In this document: piece after piece, positions 6,574-13,218 of the stretch | Layout: the number at the start of each line of letters is the position of its first letter | Numbering within the stretch: position 1 is the first letter of the stretch | Source of the DNA: Bdellovibrionales bacterium | Lineage (GTDB): Bacteria; Myxococcota; XYA12-FULL-58-9; SYDY01 | Direction of reading: 5' to 3' | Assembly (NCBI GenBank): GCA_005801425.1 | Contig: SYDY01000118.1 | Location: forward strand, 1 to 13,280 | DNA length: 13,280 nt | Notes under the pieces: generated by a model | Seen by the model: the letters and a program-made list of their open reading frames with translations, nothing else | The model's database searches: none | Told to the model about the DNA's origin: nothing | Made by a program: the position numbers and the translations under genes

Positions 6574-7248
6574 TTACCCTTCTGTAAGACCATAGGCATG
6601 GAAGAACCAGACGATAAGATCCATGCGATGTTGTAGCGTATCAAGTTCCAATCGTCGTTCTTCTCGATCAATTGCCTGGGGTTCACGTTGCACCTGGGCC
6701 AACGCCCACAAACGAACTGCAGTCACGAGGGACACGCCGATGGACGCACAACGAAGGCCATTACCAAGCGACATATCACGCGGCAACAATCGGCATACGC
6801 CTTCTAAAGTGAGTCCGAGCAAAGCACCCACAAGCAATGTTTGCTTTATGGCGGCCACACGGCGTGAACGTGCTGCGAGGATTGTTTGAAGCTTCGCGGT
6901 GTCAGCGCTAATACCCTGATCAATTTGCGCAGCATCTTCCTGAATTCCATGTATTTCCTGCAATGCAGCCGCAAGACCTCTATTGATTTCGGTATGTTCA
7001 CGTATTTGAAGGCGAATCAAAGACGGCGCCGCATGGGGAGCAATTTGCTGGCCACCCAAAAGTTCGCGGCGTTGCACATAGAAAGGCGTTTGAAGCGGTC
7101 CATGCAATGGCAAGCGTTGTGCACTTATCAACGTATTCGAATAAAATCCATTGTACTGTTCTTCAGAGCGTCTAGCATCCTGCGGCAAAACACCATGACG
7201 TTGCCATACTTGCACTGCACTATTTCGAATCGAACTTAAAAAAAACAT
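6574..7248 (-). CDS. Coiled-coil protein with internal membrane hairpin, operon gene 2
   Basis: Hypothetical protein of 224 residues. I chose the ATG at 7248, which overlaps the TGA of the upstream gene (TGATG), with GAAGGG about 10 nt before it; a longer frame upstream reads out of phase through the previous gene and is not credible. The N-terminus (1-75) is polar and without recognised motif. Residues 78-130 (IRLQIREHTEINRGLAAALQ and on) look like a coiled coil, followed by two membrane segments (about 134-152 and 163-184) separated by the short turn RLLPRDMSLGNG, then a charged helix (REERRLELDTLQHRMDLIVW). This is the same plan as its two operon partners. The overlap implies translational coupling and fixed stoichiometry with gene 1. 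It could be a membrane-anchoring or membrane-shaping protein; function unknown. Confidence 0.8.
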   Translation of the reverse strand: MFFLSSIRNSAVQVWQRHGVLPQDARRSEEQYNGFYSNTLISAQRLPLHGPLQTPFYVQRRELLGGQQIAPHAAPSLIRLQIREHTEINRGLAAALQEIHGIQEDAAQIDQGISADTAKLQTILAARSRRVAAIKQTLLVGALLGLTLEGVCRLLPRDMSLGNGLRCASIGVSLVTAVRLWALAQVQREPQAIDREERRLELDTLQHRMDLIVWFFHAYGLTEG

Positions 7249-7727
7249 CACAATACTGCCCTTCGCTGTGGCCAAAATAAATGATACGCCATCCCTGCAA
7301 GTGAACAAACGACAACCGCAGTTCCAAAGGCAGGTCCGATGCGCCCTACTCTGCTTCCTGCAAAATACGAAATCCGAGCACATCCCCAAAGAACAGTCCC
7401 CACGCCACCCACAAGCATCGACGTGCGTGCACCGTTCAACTGCGCATCGTAATCGGCGATTGTATCGTGCAAGGGCTGCATCTTCGTTGTTGCATTTAGA
7501 ATTGCTGATTGGATTTGCTGTTGCGTCTCGATAAGAACCTTTTGCATGAGCGTATTCTGTGAGCGCAGGGTCCCTATGGTATCTTGCGCGGTTTGACTGT
7601 TCTGTGTCGCAGCCACCAACGCCTGCGTAGCCGCAGGACAAAACGTGCATTCACTGCGCGAGGCCCCTGGGACCAGAGTCACACGATCCATGATCAATTC
7701 ATCCTGTTGCAAGCCGAGTAAACGCAT
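7248..7727 (-). CDS. Coiled-coil protein with C-terminal membrane hairpin, operon gene 1
   Basis: Hypothetical protein of up to 159 residues, first in a three-gene minus-strand operon. Two starts are possible: the ATG at 7727, and the ATG at 7691 (MDRVTLVPGASRSE), which has AGGA 10 nt upstream, like the spacing seen in the other two genes; the longer form is given. A Cys-x2-Cys pair sits near the N-terminus (ECTFCPAA). Residues 34-97 form a Gln/Thr/Leu-rich helix, probably a coiled coil (LRSQNTLMQKVLIETQQQIQ). Two membrane segments follow (about 102-122 and 130-152) with a basic turn (AGSRVGRIG) and a short basic tail (PQRRAVL). The segment before and into the first membrane helix (AQLNGARTSMLVGGVG) resembles that of gene 3 (GQLLSANK, then LVTAGVG), suggesting distant paralogy. 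Function unknown. Confidence 0.75.
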   Translation of the reverse strand: MRLLGLQQDELIMDRVTLVPGASRSECTFCPAATQALVAATQNSQTAQDTIGTLRSQNTLMQKVLIETQQQIQSAILNATTKMQPLHDTIADYDAQLNGARTSMLVGGVGTVLWGCARISYFAGSRVGRIGPAFGTAVVVCSLAGMAYHLFWPQRRAVL

Positions 7728-7850
7728 GCGCGCTTACATGTCGTCGCGAGGTGCATAGCAAACCACATCGATAATTCAATACAATATCGTACGAAGATGT
7801 ATTGCTGGAATTATTTTTCGGAGAACAAATCACTTATTTGTTTTTCGGAT
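7728..7850. other. AT-rich region upstream of the coiled-coil operon
   Basis: No gene is supported here. On the minus strand this AT-rich stretch should carry the promoter of the three-gene operon. The best candidate is a weak one: TTGAAT (7779-7774) and TATGCA (7757-7752) with 16 bases between. The REPIN cluster begins immediately to its right at 7851. Confidence 0.35.
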
Positions 7851-7926
7851 GTAGGGGCGCTTCGCGAAGCGCCCGTGCGGTTTTTGAATCAAACATTTTA
7901 ACGGGCGGTTCACGAACCGCCCCTAC
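7851..7926. repeat. REPIN-like element: two palindromes facing each other
   Basis: The left unit starts GTAGGGGCGC and contains a perfect 20-bp palindrome (7855-7874). The right unit is GGGCGGTTC, AC, GAACCGCCC (7903-7922) and ends CCCCTAC. A spacer of 28 bases lies between them. The outer ends GTAGGGG and CCCCTAC are inverted, the layout known for REP doublets (REPINs), which are moved by RAYT transposases encoded elsewhere. In transcripts each unit would form a stable hairpin. It lies downstream of the hybrid kinase stop and upstream of the coiled-coil operon. No T-run follows, so protection of mRNA ends is likelier than simple termination. Related elements are at 12090-12160 and 13219-13280. 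Confidence 0.85.
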
Positions 7927-7943
7927 AAGAGAGCAGAAGAAGA

Positions 7944-7964
7944 GGGGCGGGGGTCCGCCCCTAC
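7944..7964. repeat. Single REP-like hairpin unit
   Basis: GGGGCGG, GGGT and CCGCCCC form a 7-bp stem ending in CCCCTAC, the same outer end as the neighbouring REPIN, but lacking the GTTC/GAAC core. It probably is a diverged or solo unit of the same family, placed 23 bp from the stop codon of the hybrid kinase. Confidence 0.65.
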
Positions 7965-7987
7965 AGAAAAACGAACATGTTGTTTCG

Positions 7988-9925
7988 CTACGCTCTCTCT
8001 GCAAGAAGACGATGAACGGTATTGCGCAGATCATCTATCGCGAAAGGTTTCTCGACCCGCACGTTGGATACCGACTTCAAAAAATCATCGACTTTGGGCG
8101 AGCTCGAACCGCCGGAGAGAAAAATCATACGCTGTGCCATCGCAGGATCCCGTTGAAGAAGTGCTTCATAAAACGCAATCCCGCTCATGCTGGGCATCAT
8201 GATATCCGAGAAAATCAAATCAAAACGTTCGCCACGTTTCAGGAGATTCAGCGCTTCATGCGCATTCGTCGTGCACACAAGGTCATGATCCCGTAGGATC
8301 CGTTTGATGGTGCACAAAACCAAGTCATCATCGTCAACCACAAGAAAACGACCTTTGTTCAAAGGTCCATCCCTGATCACTTCAGCAGAAACTTTTTTCG
8401 ACGGCGTTTGTGCGGGCGGGATCAGAACCCGCAAGATCGTTCCCTTGCCCACTTCACTCTCAACCTGGATCTCACCTCCCATGGATGCGACAATGCCGCG
8501 GCAAATGGAAAGCCCAAGACCCATGCCAGTGCCTGCCGGCTTGGTCGTAAAGAATGGATCAAAAATGCGGTTGCGAATATTCTCTGGAATGCCTTCGCCT
8601 GTGTCTCGTATTTCCACCTGTATATGCCCAGTTACATCCACTGAAGTTTCGATGCAAACCTCATTTTTGTCTGTATTCGCAGGCGCAAACGACTGAGCAG
8701 CATTAAGCAAAAGATTAACAAAAACCTGGCCCAAACGCATTTCGTCCCCATCAATCATGGGCACAGGGTCAAGCTTCATCATCACATGGGCGCGGTCATG
8801 AAATTCATGGGTCGTCGTACGCAATGCCCATGCAATGGTTCTAAGAACATCCGCTTGTCCTGGTTCCTTGGTTTCTGGTACGGAAAAACTGCGAAGATCA
8901 GAGACAATCCGACTGATCCGATTTCCTGCGGACTGAAGATCATCAAGCGCCTGTTTCATCTGTTCCAAACGGTGCTTGTCTTCTAGGCTAAGCTCACTTC
9001 CTGTCTCGGCCAACGTTGCACAATGCTGTTCAAATTCATCGTTCACGAAAGCCGCATTGCTGATCACAACGGCCAATGGATTATTCACCTCGTGCGCAAC
9101 AGAAGCCACCATGGCGCCTAGAGAAGCAAGCCTGTCGACGAACTCGACCTGCTTTTGCTTTTTTTTCTGTTCGGTAACATCCCTAAAAACCATCACTGCA
9201 CCCAACATGCGCGTGTCATCATACATGGGGGCAGTGCTGTCCGTGATCGTTCGAACCGCTCCCGTTGCGACGTTGCGAAGTGTACCCTCGAACAACTTCA
9301 CATACTCCTGGTCGTGAAGCACACGTGCAATGGGCGTTTCTTCAAGCATTTTCGCCTGATCATCCAGAAGATGGAGAACTTCATGGACCGCATGTCCTAC
9401 GACATCCGCTGCTTTCATGCCCGTGAGCACCTCAGCTTCGGGATTCATATATGTAATACGACCCGCCAAATCGACAACCACAACGGCATCCCCCATGGAA
9501 TGAAGGGCTGTAGAAAACCAACGCTCGCGTTCTCGAACGCGTCGGTCCATGACGTGCTTGTAAAGCGTAATTTCAATAACACTCCGAAGTTCACTGACTT
9601 TGACGGGTTTTATGAGATAACCATACGGCTCTGTGAGTTTTGCACGATCCACCGTTTTGGTGTCGGCATAAGCCGTAAGGTAAACGACTGGGACGCCGAA
9701 ACGCTCACGAAAAATGGATGCTGTCTCGATACCATCCCAATCTCCTTTGAGGTGAATGTCCATGAGGACCAAGTCAGGGCAATGCTCGGATGCCAAAGCA
9801 ATCGCCTGTTCGGCCGACGCAGCCGTTGCGGGAACTTGGTAGCCAAAATCGATAAGCGTGCGTTGAAGGTCTAGGGCGACCACACGTTCATCTTCCACAA
9901 CAAGAATACTCTTGGAAGTTTCCAT
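7988..9925 (-). CDS. Hybrid sensor histidine kinase, REC-PAS-HisKA-HATPase-REC
   Basis: Cytoplasmic 645-residue hybrid kinase without membrane segments. Domains in order: receiver 1 (about 5-120, phospho-acceptor Asp56 in LVLMDIHLKG, conserved Thr in YLTAYAD and Lys106 in LIKPVK); PAS (about 130-255, ending VFRDVTEQKK); HisKA with H-box VAHEVNNPLAVV (His278); HATPase_c with N-box VNLLLNAAQSF, DTGEGIP, FDPFFTTKPAGTGMGLGLSI; receiver 2 (about 525-643, Asp574 in LIFSDIMMPSMSG, Lys626 in RVEKPF). Its ATG directly follows the TAA of the upstream kinase (TAAATG), so translation is probably coupled. Receiver 1 could accept phosphate from that kinase, and receiver 2 could pass it to a phosphotransfer protein. 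No such protein and no DNA-binding output is in the window. The signal is unknown. Confidence 0.95.
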   Translation of the reverse strand: METSKSILVVEDERVVALDLQRTLIDFGYQVPATAASAEQAIALASEHCPDLVLMDIHLKGDWDGIETASIFRERFGVPVVYLTAYADTKTVDRAKLTEPYGYLIKPVKVSELRSVIEITLYKHVMDRRVRERERWFSTALHSMGDAVVVVDLAGRITYMNPEAEVLTGMKAADVVGHAVHEVLHLLDDQAKMLEETPIARVLHDQEYVKLFEGTLRNVATGAVRTITDSTAPMYDDTRMLGAVMVFRDVTEQKKKQKQVEFVDRLASLGAMVASVAHEVNNPLAVVISNAAFVNDEFEQHCATLAETGSELSLEDKHRLEQMKQALDDLQSAGNRISRIVSDLRSFSVPETKEPGQADVLRTIAWALRTTTHEFHDRAHVMMKLDPVPMIDGDEMRLGQVFVNLLLNAAQSFAPANTDKNEVCIETSVDVTGHIQVEIRDTGEGIPENIRNRIFDPFFTTKPAGTGMGLGLSICRGIVASMGGEIQVESEVGKGTILRVLIPPAQTPSKKVSAEVIRDGPLNKGRFLVVDDDDLVLCTIKRILRDHDLVCTTNAHEALNLLKRGERFDLIFSDIMMPSMSGIAFYEALLQRDPAMAQRMIFLSGGSSSPKVDDFLKSVSNVRVEKPFAIDDLRNTVHRLLAERA

Positions 9926-11608
9926 TTAATTTCTTTCTGTAAAGGTAATGCGAAAACATGTTCCGGTCTCGTTGCTGATATCCACCGTCGCCTCAAGTTG
10001 TTCGGCAAAGGCAAATATAAGATCAAGGCCAAGCGATCGTGCTTTGCGTGGCGTGAATCCTTTGGGAAGACCAATACCGTCGTCTGCTACACGCAGTTCG
10101 AGTTGGCCCTGATCATGTTTTTTAAGCGCAAGCTGCAGTGTCCCATGACGACCCGCCGGAAATGCATGCTTGAGAACATTGGTGACAAGCTCGTTCACAA
10201 TGAGACCGCATGGGATCGCCACATCGATTGGCATCTGAACAACATCAACGTCAACACAACAGGTGATCCCCCTCTCATGTGCATTGTACATTTCAAATAG
10301 ATTGTTCAGGAGCCCTGCTGTATATTCGCCGAAGTTCACGTGAGAAAGCTTTGCACTCTGGTAGATCTGTTCATGAACGAGTGCAATCGAGAACACCCGG
10401 TTCTGACTCTCTTTAAAGATGTCGCGCGCCACAGGATCAGTAAGGTAGCCCGCCTGGAGATTCAACAGGCTTGAGATCACCTGTAGATTATTTTTCACGC
10501 GATGATGTATTTCCTTGAGTTGAATCGCAACTTCCGCTTCCGCCTTTTTCTGTGCGGTCACATCCCGCGCCGCCGCGAAAACGCCCTGGACATTGCCTCG
10601 CCCATCTTTGTAGACGGACGCGTTGTAGAGCACCGGTGTCTCGGTCCCTTCGCGATGCCGGATCGTGAGTGGATAGTTGGTGATGAAGCCCTTAGAGAAC
10701 GCTTCCCGATAGCCTTCACGTGCTTTGTCAGGTTCGGTGAAATAATCGGAAAAATCCGTGCCGATCAGCTTTTCCCGTGACACACCCGTTACTTTGATGG
10801 AGCCCTCATTGACATCGGTGATCTTACCGTCAGCGCTGATGGTCACAAGAGGATCCAACGAAGCCTCAAGAAGACTTCGTGCGTATTGGGATGCCTGTTT
10901 CTGTGCCGTAATATCTCGGTCGATTTTAGAAATACCGATGACCTTCCCATCCGCGTCGAGAACAGGTGAAATTGTCAGAGAAACATCGAAAATTTCGCCC
11001 AACTTGCGACAACGCTGCGTCTCATAGGAATCAACATGCTCACCATGCGCCAATCGATCGAGGATGCCTTGCTCCTTGACCTTGAGATGCGGGGGGATAA
11101 GCTCAAAAACATGACGGCCAATAATCTCTTTGGCCGTGTAACCGTACATACGTTCTGCACCTTTGTTCCAACTGGTGATAATCCCCTCAAGGGATGTACC
11201 GATGATAGCATCCATACTCGCGTCGGCGATGACCGCAAGTCGTGCGCGCTCTTCATCGGCTTTTTTCTGCAACGTCACGTCGCGAATGGTTGCGGCGACG
11301 ACCAATCTGTTGTCACTTTCCATAGGGAACAGACTGAGCCCTACGAAGAATTCGAGCCCGTCCTTTCGTAAGCCCCAAAGTCCTAGGCCAGCCCCTCTAT
11401 TGCGGTACCTTGCAGGAACAAGAATTTCTACGGATCTGCCCAACAATTCGTGACGTTCGTAACCGAACAGACGTTCGGTTTGCTCGTTTGCCAAAAGGAT
11501 GGTTCCATCATCGGCCGCAAGGAGCATGGCGTCCGGGGCCGATTCGAACATGGCCCTAAAATTATCATTGTCTTTTCGCCATCCCCACGCATCTCTGCTC
11601 TCAGACAT
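9926..11608 (-). CDS. Multi-PAS sensor histidine kinase, HisKA_2 type
   Basis: Soluble 560-residue kinase. I chose the ATG at 11608 (MSESRDAWGWRKDNDNF), which has AAGGAAAG upstream; an upstream in-frame ATG would add 26 basic, unconserved residues. Domains: PAS1 (about 14-117), PAS2 (about 121-240, ending IDRDITAQK), PAS3 (about 242-357, ending AARDVTAQKKAE), then a HisKA_2 dimerisation domain with EIHHRVKNNLQVISSLLNLQ (His368 or His369 as phosphosite), and HATPase with the N-box CGLIVNELVTNVLKHAF and DDGIGLP. PAS1 appears to lack about 16-17 residues usual in this PAS subtype: after PARYRNR the protein jumps to GAGLGLWGLRKDG, without the expected HxxxRxxFFxxPxxRPM part. The following hybrid kinase starts right after its stop, so the two are one transcription unit. 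HisKA_2 kinases often serve light, redox or general stress pathways; no ligand can be named here. Confidence 0.94.
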   Translation of the reverse strand: MSESRDAWGWRKDNDNFRAMFESAPDAMLLAADDGTILLANEQTERLFGYERHELLGRSVEILVPARYRNRGAGLGLWGLRKDGLEFFVGLSLFPMESDNRLVVAATIRDVTLQKKADEERARLAVIADASMDAIIGTSLEGIITSWNKGAERMYGYTAKEIIGRHVFELIPPHLKVKEQGILDRLAHGEHVDSYETQRCRKLGEIFDVSLTISPVLDADGKVIGISKIDRDITAQKQASQYARSLLEASLDPLVTISADGKITDVNEGSIKVTGVSREKLIGTDFSDYFTEPDKAREGYREAFSKGFITNYPLTIRHREGTETPVLYNASVYKDGRGNVQGVFAAARDVTAQKKAEAEVAIQLKEIHHRVKNNLQVISSLLNLQAGYLTDPVARDIFKESQNRVFSIALVHEQIYQSAKLSHVNFGEYTAGLLNNLFEMYNAHERGITCCVDVDVVQMPIDVAIPCGLIVNELVTNVLKHAFPAGRHGTLQLALKKHDQGQLELRVADDGIGLPKGFTPRKARSLGLDLIFAFAEQLEATVDISNETGTCFRITFTERN

Positions 11609-11778
11609 TCGGCTTTCTTTCCTTAGGTCAATGTCAAATGACGTTATGAGTAAGATCGAACGATGGACTCGGCGTTTTACACGCAACGAATGTGTAGGGA
11701 TAAACCCTACATGAGCCTTGCGATAAAGTCTACAAATAGAGGGTCCTCGATTTTTTTCGTCACTTTATATGATGGAAG
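11609..11778. other. Intergenic region upstream of the kinase pair
   Basis: About 170 bases between the small membrane protein and the kinase genes, all minus strand. It holds a perfect hairpin at 11693-11711 and, on the plus strand only, a weak GAGG-GT-CCTC stem before a run of seven T (11739-11757), which points the wrong way for the neighbouring genes. A promoter for the kinase pair is expected here, but I could not pick a convincing one. No gene seen. Confidence 0.4.
11693..11711. repeat. Perfect 7-bp hairpin with REPIN-like ends
   Basis: TGTAGGG, loop ATAAA, CCCTACA. The stem shares the GTAGGG/CCCTAC ends of the REPIN family in this window but has none of its GC-rich core. It may be a decayed or minimal member, a leader hairpin of the kinase mRNA, or chance. 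Confidence 0.45.
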
Positions 11779-12075
11779 TCAGCGTAGAAACACAGCCAGC
11801 CCTAAGCCATACAGCCATGGGATTGCGGCAAAGACCATACTGGTCCGAATGCTTCCGCGAAGATACCTGTCCCATGCGAGATACAACGCAAGCATCGCGA
11901 CCACGGGAAACATGATCCACACAATCATACCGACATGTTGTGCCATGGGTGCCGATGATTTGGGGAAAACGAAATCTTCGTTGGACGTAAGCAACGCTTT
12001 GGTCAGATAAAATCCGCAAACGAAGACGTATACGATGCTTGTGAGCCAGAGATAGAGATGGGCGAATTTTTTCAT
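11779..12075 (-). CDS. Small three-helix inner-membrane protein, unknown function
   Basis: 98-residue protein beginning MKKFAHLYLWLTSIVYVFVC. Three hydrophobic helices are clear: about 7-27, 47-68 and 77-96, with a polar loop (TSNEDFVFPKSSAPMAQHVG) between the first two and a basic loop (WDRYLRGSIR) between the last two. The start at 12075 has AGGAG 9 nt upstream; the ATG at 12081 would be only 3 nt from it, too close. The Shine-Dalgarno sequence directly abuts the REPIN at 12090-12160, which separates this gene from apbE upstream on the same strand. I saw no ApbE flavinylation-type motif in it, so it is not an evident ApbE substrate. No family recognised. Confidence 0.78.
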   Translation of the reverse strand: MKKFAHLYLWLTSIVYVFVCGFYLTKALLTSNEDFVFPKSSAPMAQHVGMIVWIMFPVVAMLALYLAWDRYLRGSIRTSMVFAAIPWLYGLGLAVFLR

Positions 12076-12089
12076 GAACATATTCTCCT

Positions 12090-12160
12090 GTAGGGGCGGT
12101 TCGCGAACCGCCCTGCATGCATCACGAGCATCGGGAGGGGGGTTCGCGAACCGCCCCTAC
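12090..12160. repeat. REPIN-like element between apbE and the small membrane protein gene
   Basis: The left unit (12090-12113) runs GTAGGGGCGGTTC to GAACCGCCC around a central CG. The right unit (about 12137-12160) is GGGGGGTTCGCGAACCGCC and ends CCCCTAC. The spacer is about 23 bases and differs from those of the other copies. The right end overlaps the apbE stop: the TAG at 12159-12157 (minus strand) is part of the repeat's GTAGGGG end. The left end abuts the ribosome binding site of the next gene. It probably folds into two hairpins in the shared transcript. Confidence 0.85.
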
Positions 12161-13206
12161 AAAAGACATTTTTGAAACGCCGGACTTATTTTGACTTCAA
12201 ACGTGCCATCGGATTTTCGTAACATCAACAAAACAGCAATATGTTGATCAACAGCCCAAGCCCAGCTCTTCTCCAGCGGTGCCACCATGAACGCGGTCGC
12301 CAAAGCATCGGCTTCCATGGCCGTATCGGCAATCACCGTGACCGAAGCCACATGGTTATCGCTGGGGCTCCCTGTATGTGGGTCGATACCATGGGCAATG
12401 CGTCCTTCGGCATCGGTCCGAAAATTACGATAGTCCCCTGATGTGGCAAGTGCCTTGTTGTGCACCGTGATCACCTTCGCAACCACCCGCCCTTCGGCAT
12501 CGGGTTGTTCGATGCCCAGCGTCCAAGGTTTCCCGTCGGCACGGTTTCCCGTAACACGAAACTCCCCACCCACATCCACCATAACCCCCGTGGCCCCAAG
12601 CGCAAGCACTGCATCCAAAATAAGATCGGCCGCATAACCCGGTGCAATGGCCGAAAGATCGATCACCACCTGATCGCTCGTTTTGCTTACCGTACGTTGC
12701 ACCGGGTCCAATTTAATTTTTTGATATCCCGTGTTTTGTAAAAGCAAAGCTATGCTTTCGGCCGTTGGCCGTGCCTCGCCTTTGTTACGGCCAAAACCCC
12801 ATGCATTCACCAATGGCCCCACCGTGACATCAAAATAACCATCGGTGCGTTGGCTTATTTTTTCTGAGGCATCCAACACCGCAAAAAGAGGAACAGATGC
12901 CGCAAAGGATTGATCCGCTTTCATGGCGTTGAAGCGCATCAATTCAGAATCGTCGCGATAGGTGGACATGGACGTATCAATCATCGCCAGTATTTTTTCA
13001 CAGGTCTCTCGAAGCTGCGCTGTACTGATCGCACCTTCGGCATGAACCGCTTTCACCGTGTACGTGGTCCCCATGGTGGGGCCCTGGATCTCGGTTTGTG
13101 CGTGCTCTGGGTGACGTGGCCATAAACGGTACGCACTCGCGGCAACAAGCAGGATCACCAAGGAGAGCAAAAGACGAGGGGAACGTAGGCTGGGCATGTT
13201 CGACAT
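12157..13206 (-). CDS. apbE: FAD:protein FMN transferase ApbE
   Basis: ApbE covalently attaches FMN, taken from FAD, to Ser/Thr of target proteins outside the cytoplasmic membrane, for example Rnf and Nqr subunits. The 349-residue product has an N-terminal membrane anchor or signal (about 10-27, RLLLSLVILLVAASAYRLW) without a lipobox Cys. Family motifs: GPTMGTTYTVK (42-52), STYRDDSELMRFN, YFDVTVGPLVNAWGFG, DLSAIAPGYAADLI (183-196), VDVGGEF, ALATSGDYRNF, HGIDPHTGSP (272-281) and the metal-binding end VIADTAMEADALATAF. Length is usual for the family. I chose the ATG at 13206, with AAAGG 7 nt upstream; the longer frame from 13275 adds only residues translated from the REPIN. The stop codon comes from the other REPIN, so the last residues (QKCLL) may differ from relatives. 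No target protein is in view. Confidence 0.95.
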   Translation of the reverse strand: MSNMPSLRSPRLLLSLVILLVAASAYRLWPRHPEHAQTEIQGPTMGTTYTVKAVHAEGAISTAQLRETCEKILAMIDTSMSTYRDDSELMRFNAMKADQSFAASVPLFAVLDASEKISQRTDGYFDVTVGPLVNAWGFGRNKGEARPTAESIALLLQNTGYQKIKLDPVQRTVSKTSDQVVIDLSAIAPGYAADLILDAVLALGATGVMVDVGGEFRVTGNRADGKPWTLGIEQPDAEGRVVAKVITVHNKALATSGDYRNFRTDAEGRIAHGIDPHTGSPSDNHVASVTVIADTAMEADALATAFMVAPLEKSWAWAVDQHIAVLLMLRKSDGTFEVKISPAFQKCLL

Positions 13207-13218
13207 AGACGTGCCTTT

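Noticed and set aside
7249-7650. N-terminal extension of operon gene 2 up to 7650
   Set aside because: It runs out of phase through operon gene 1, is Cys/Arg-rich without structure, and the TGATG overlap gives a better start at 7248.
7851-7964. CRISPR array
   Set aside because: The repeats are inverted palindromes with only a few units and no regular repeat-spacer pattern, and they recur singly at other loci; this is REP/REPIN structure.
7802-8296. Plus-strand ORF of 164 codons starting before the REPIN cluster
   Set aside because: Its first part is a translation of the REP palindromes (GSRTAPT type) and its second part is antisense to receiver 2 of the hybrid kinase.
9155-9874. Long plus-strand ORF (239 codons) opposite the hybrid kinase
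   Set aside because: It is antisense to well-conserved REC and PAS domains, and its translation shows no recognisable protein pattern.
11739-11757. GAGG-GT-CCTC stem followed by seven T as a terminator
   Set aside because: The stem is only 4 bp and it points to the plus strand, where no gene ends nearby.
11765-12118. Minus-strand ORF of 117 codons over the small membrane protein
   Set aside because: It starts inside a REPIN and reads in another frame of the membrane protein gene, which has hydrophobic helices and a ribosome binding site in its own frame.
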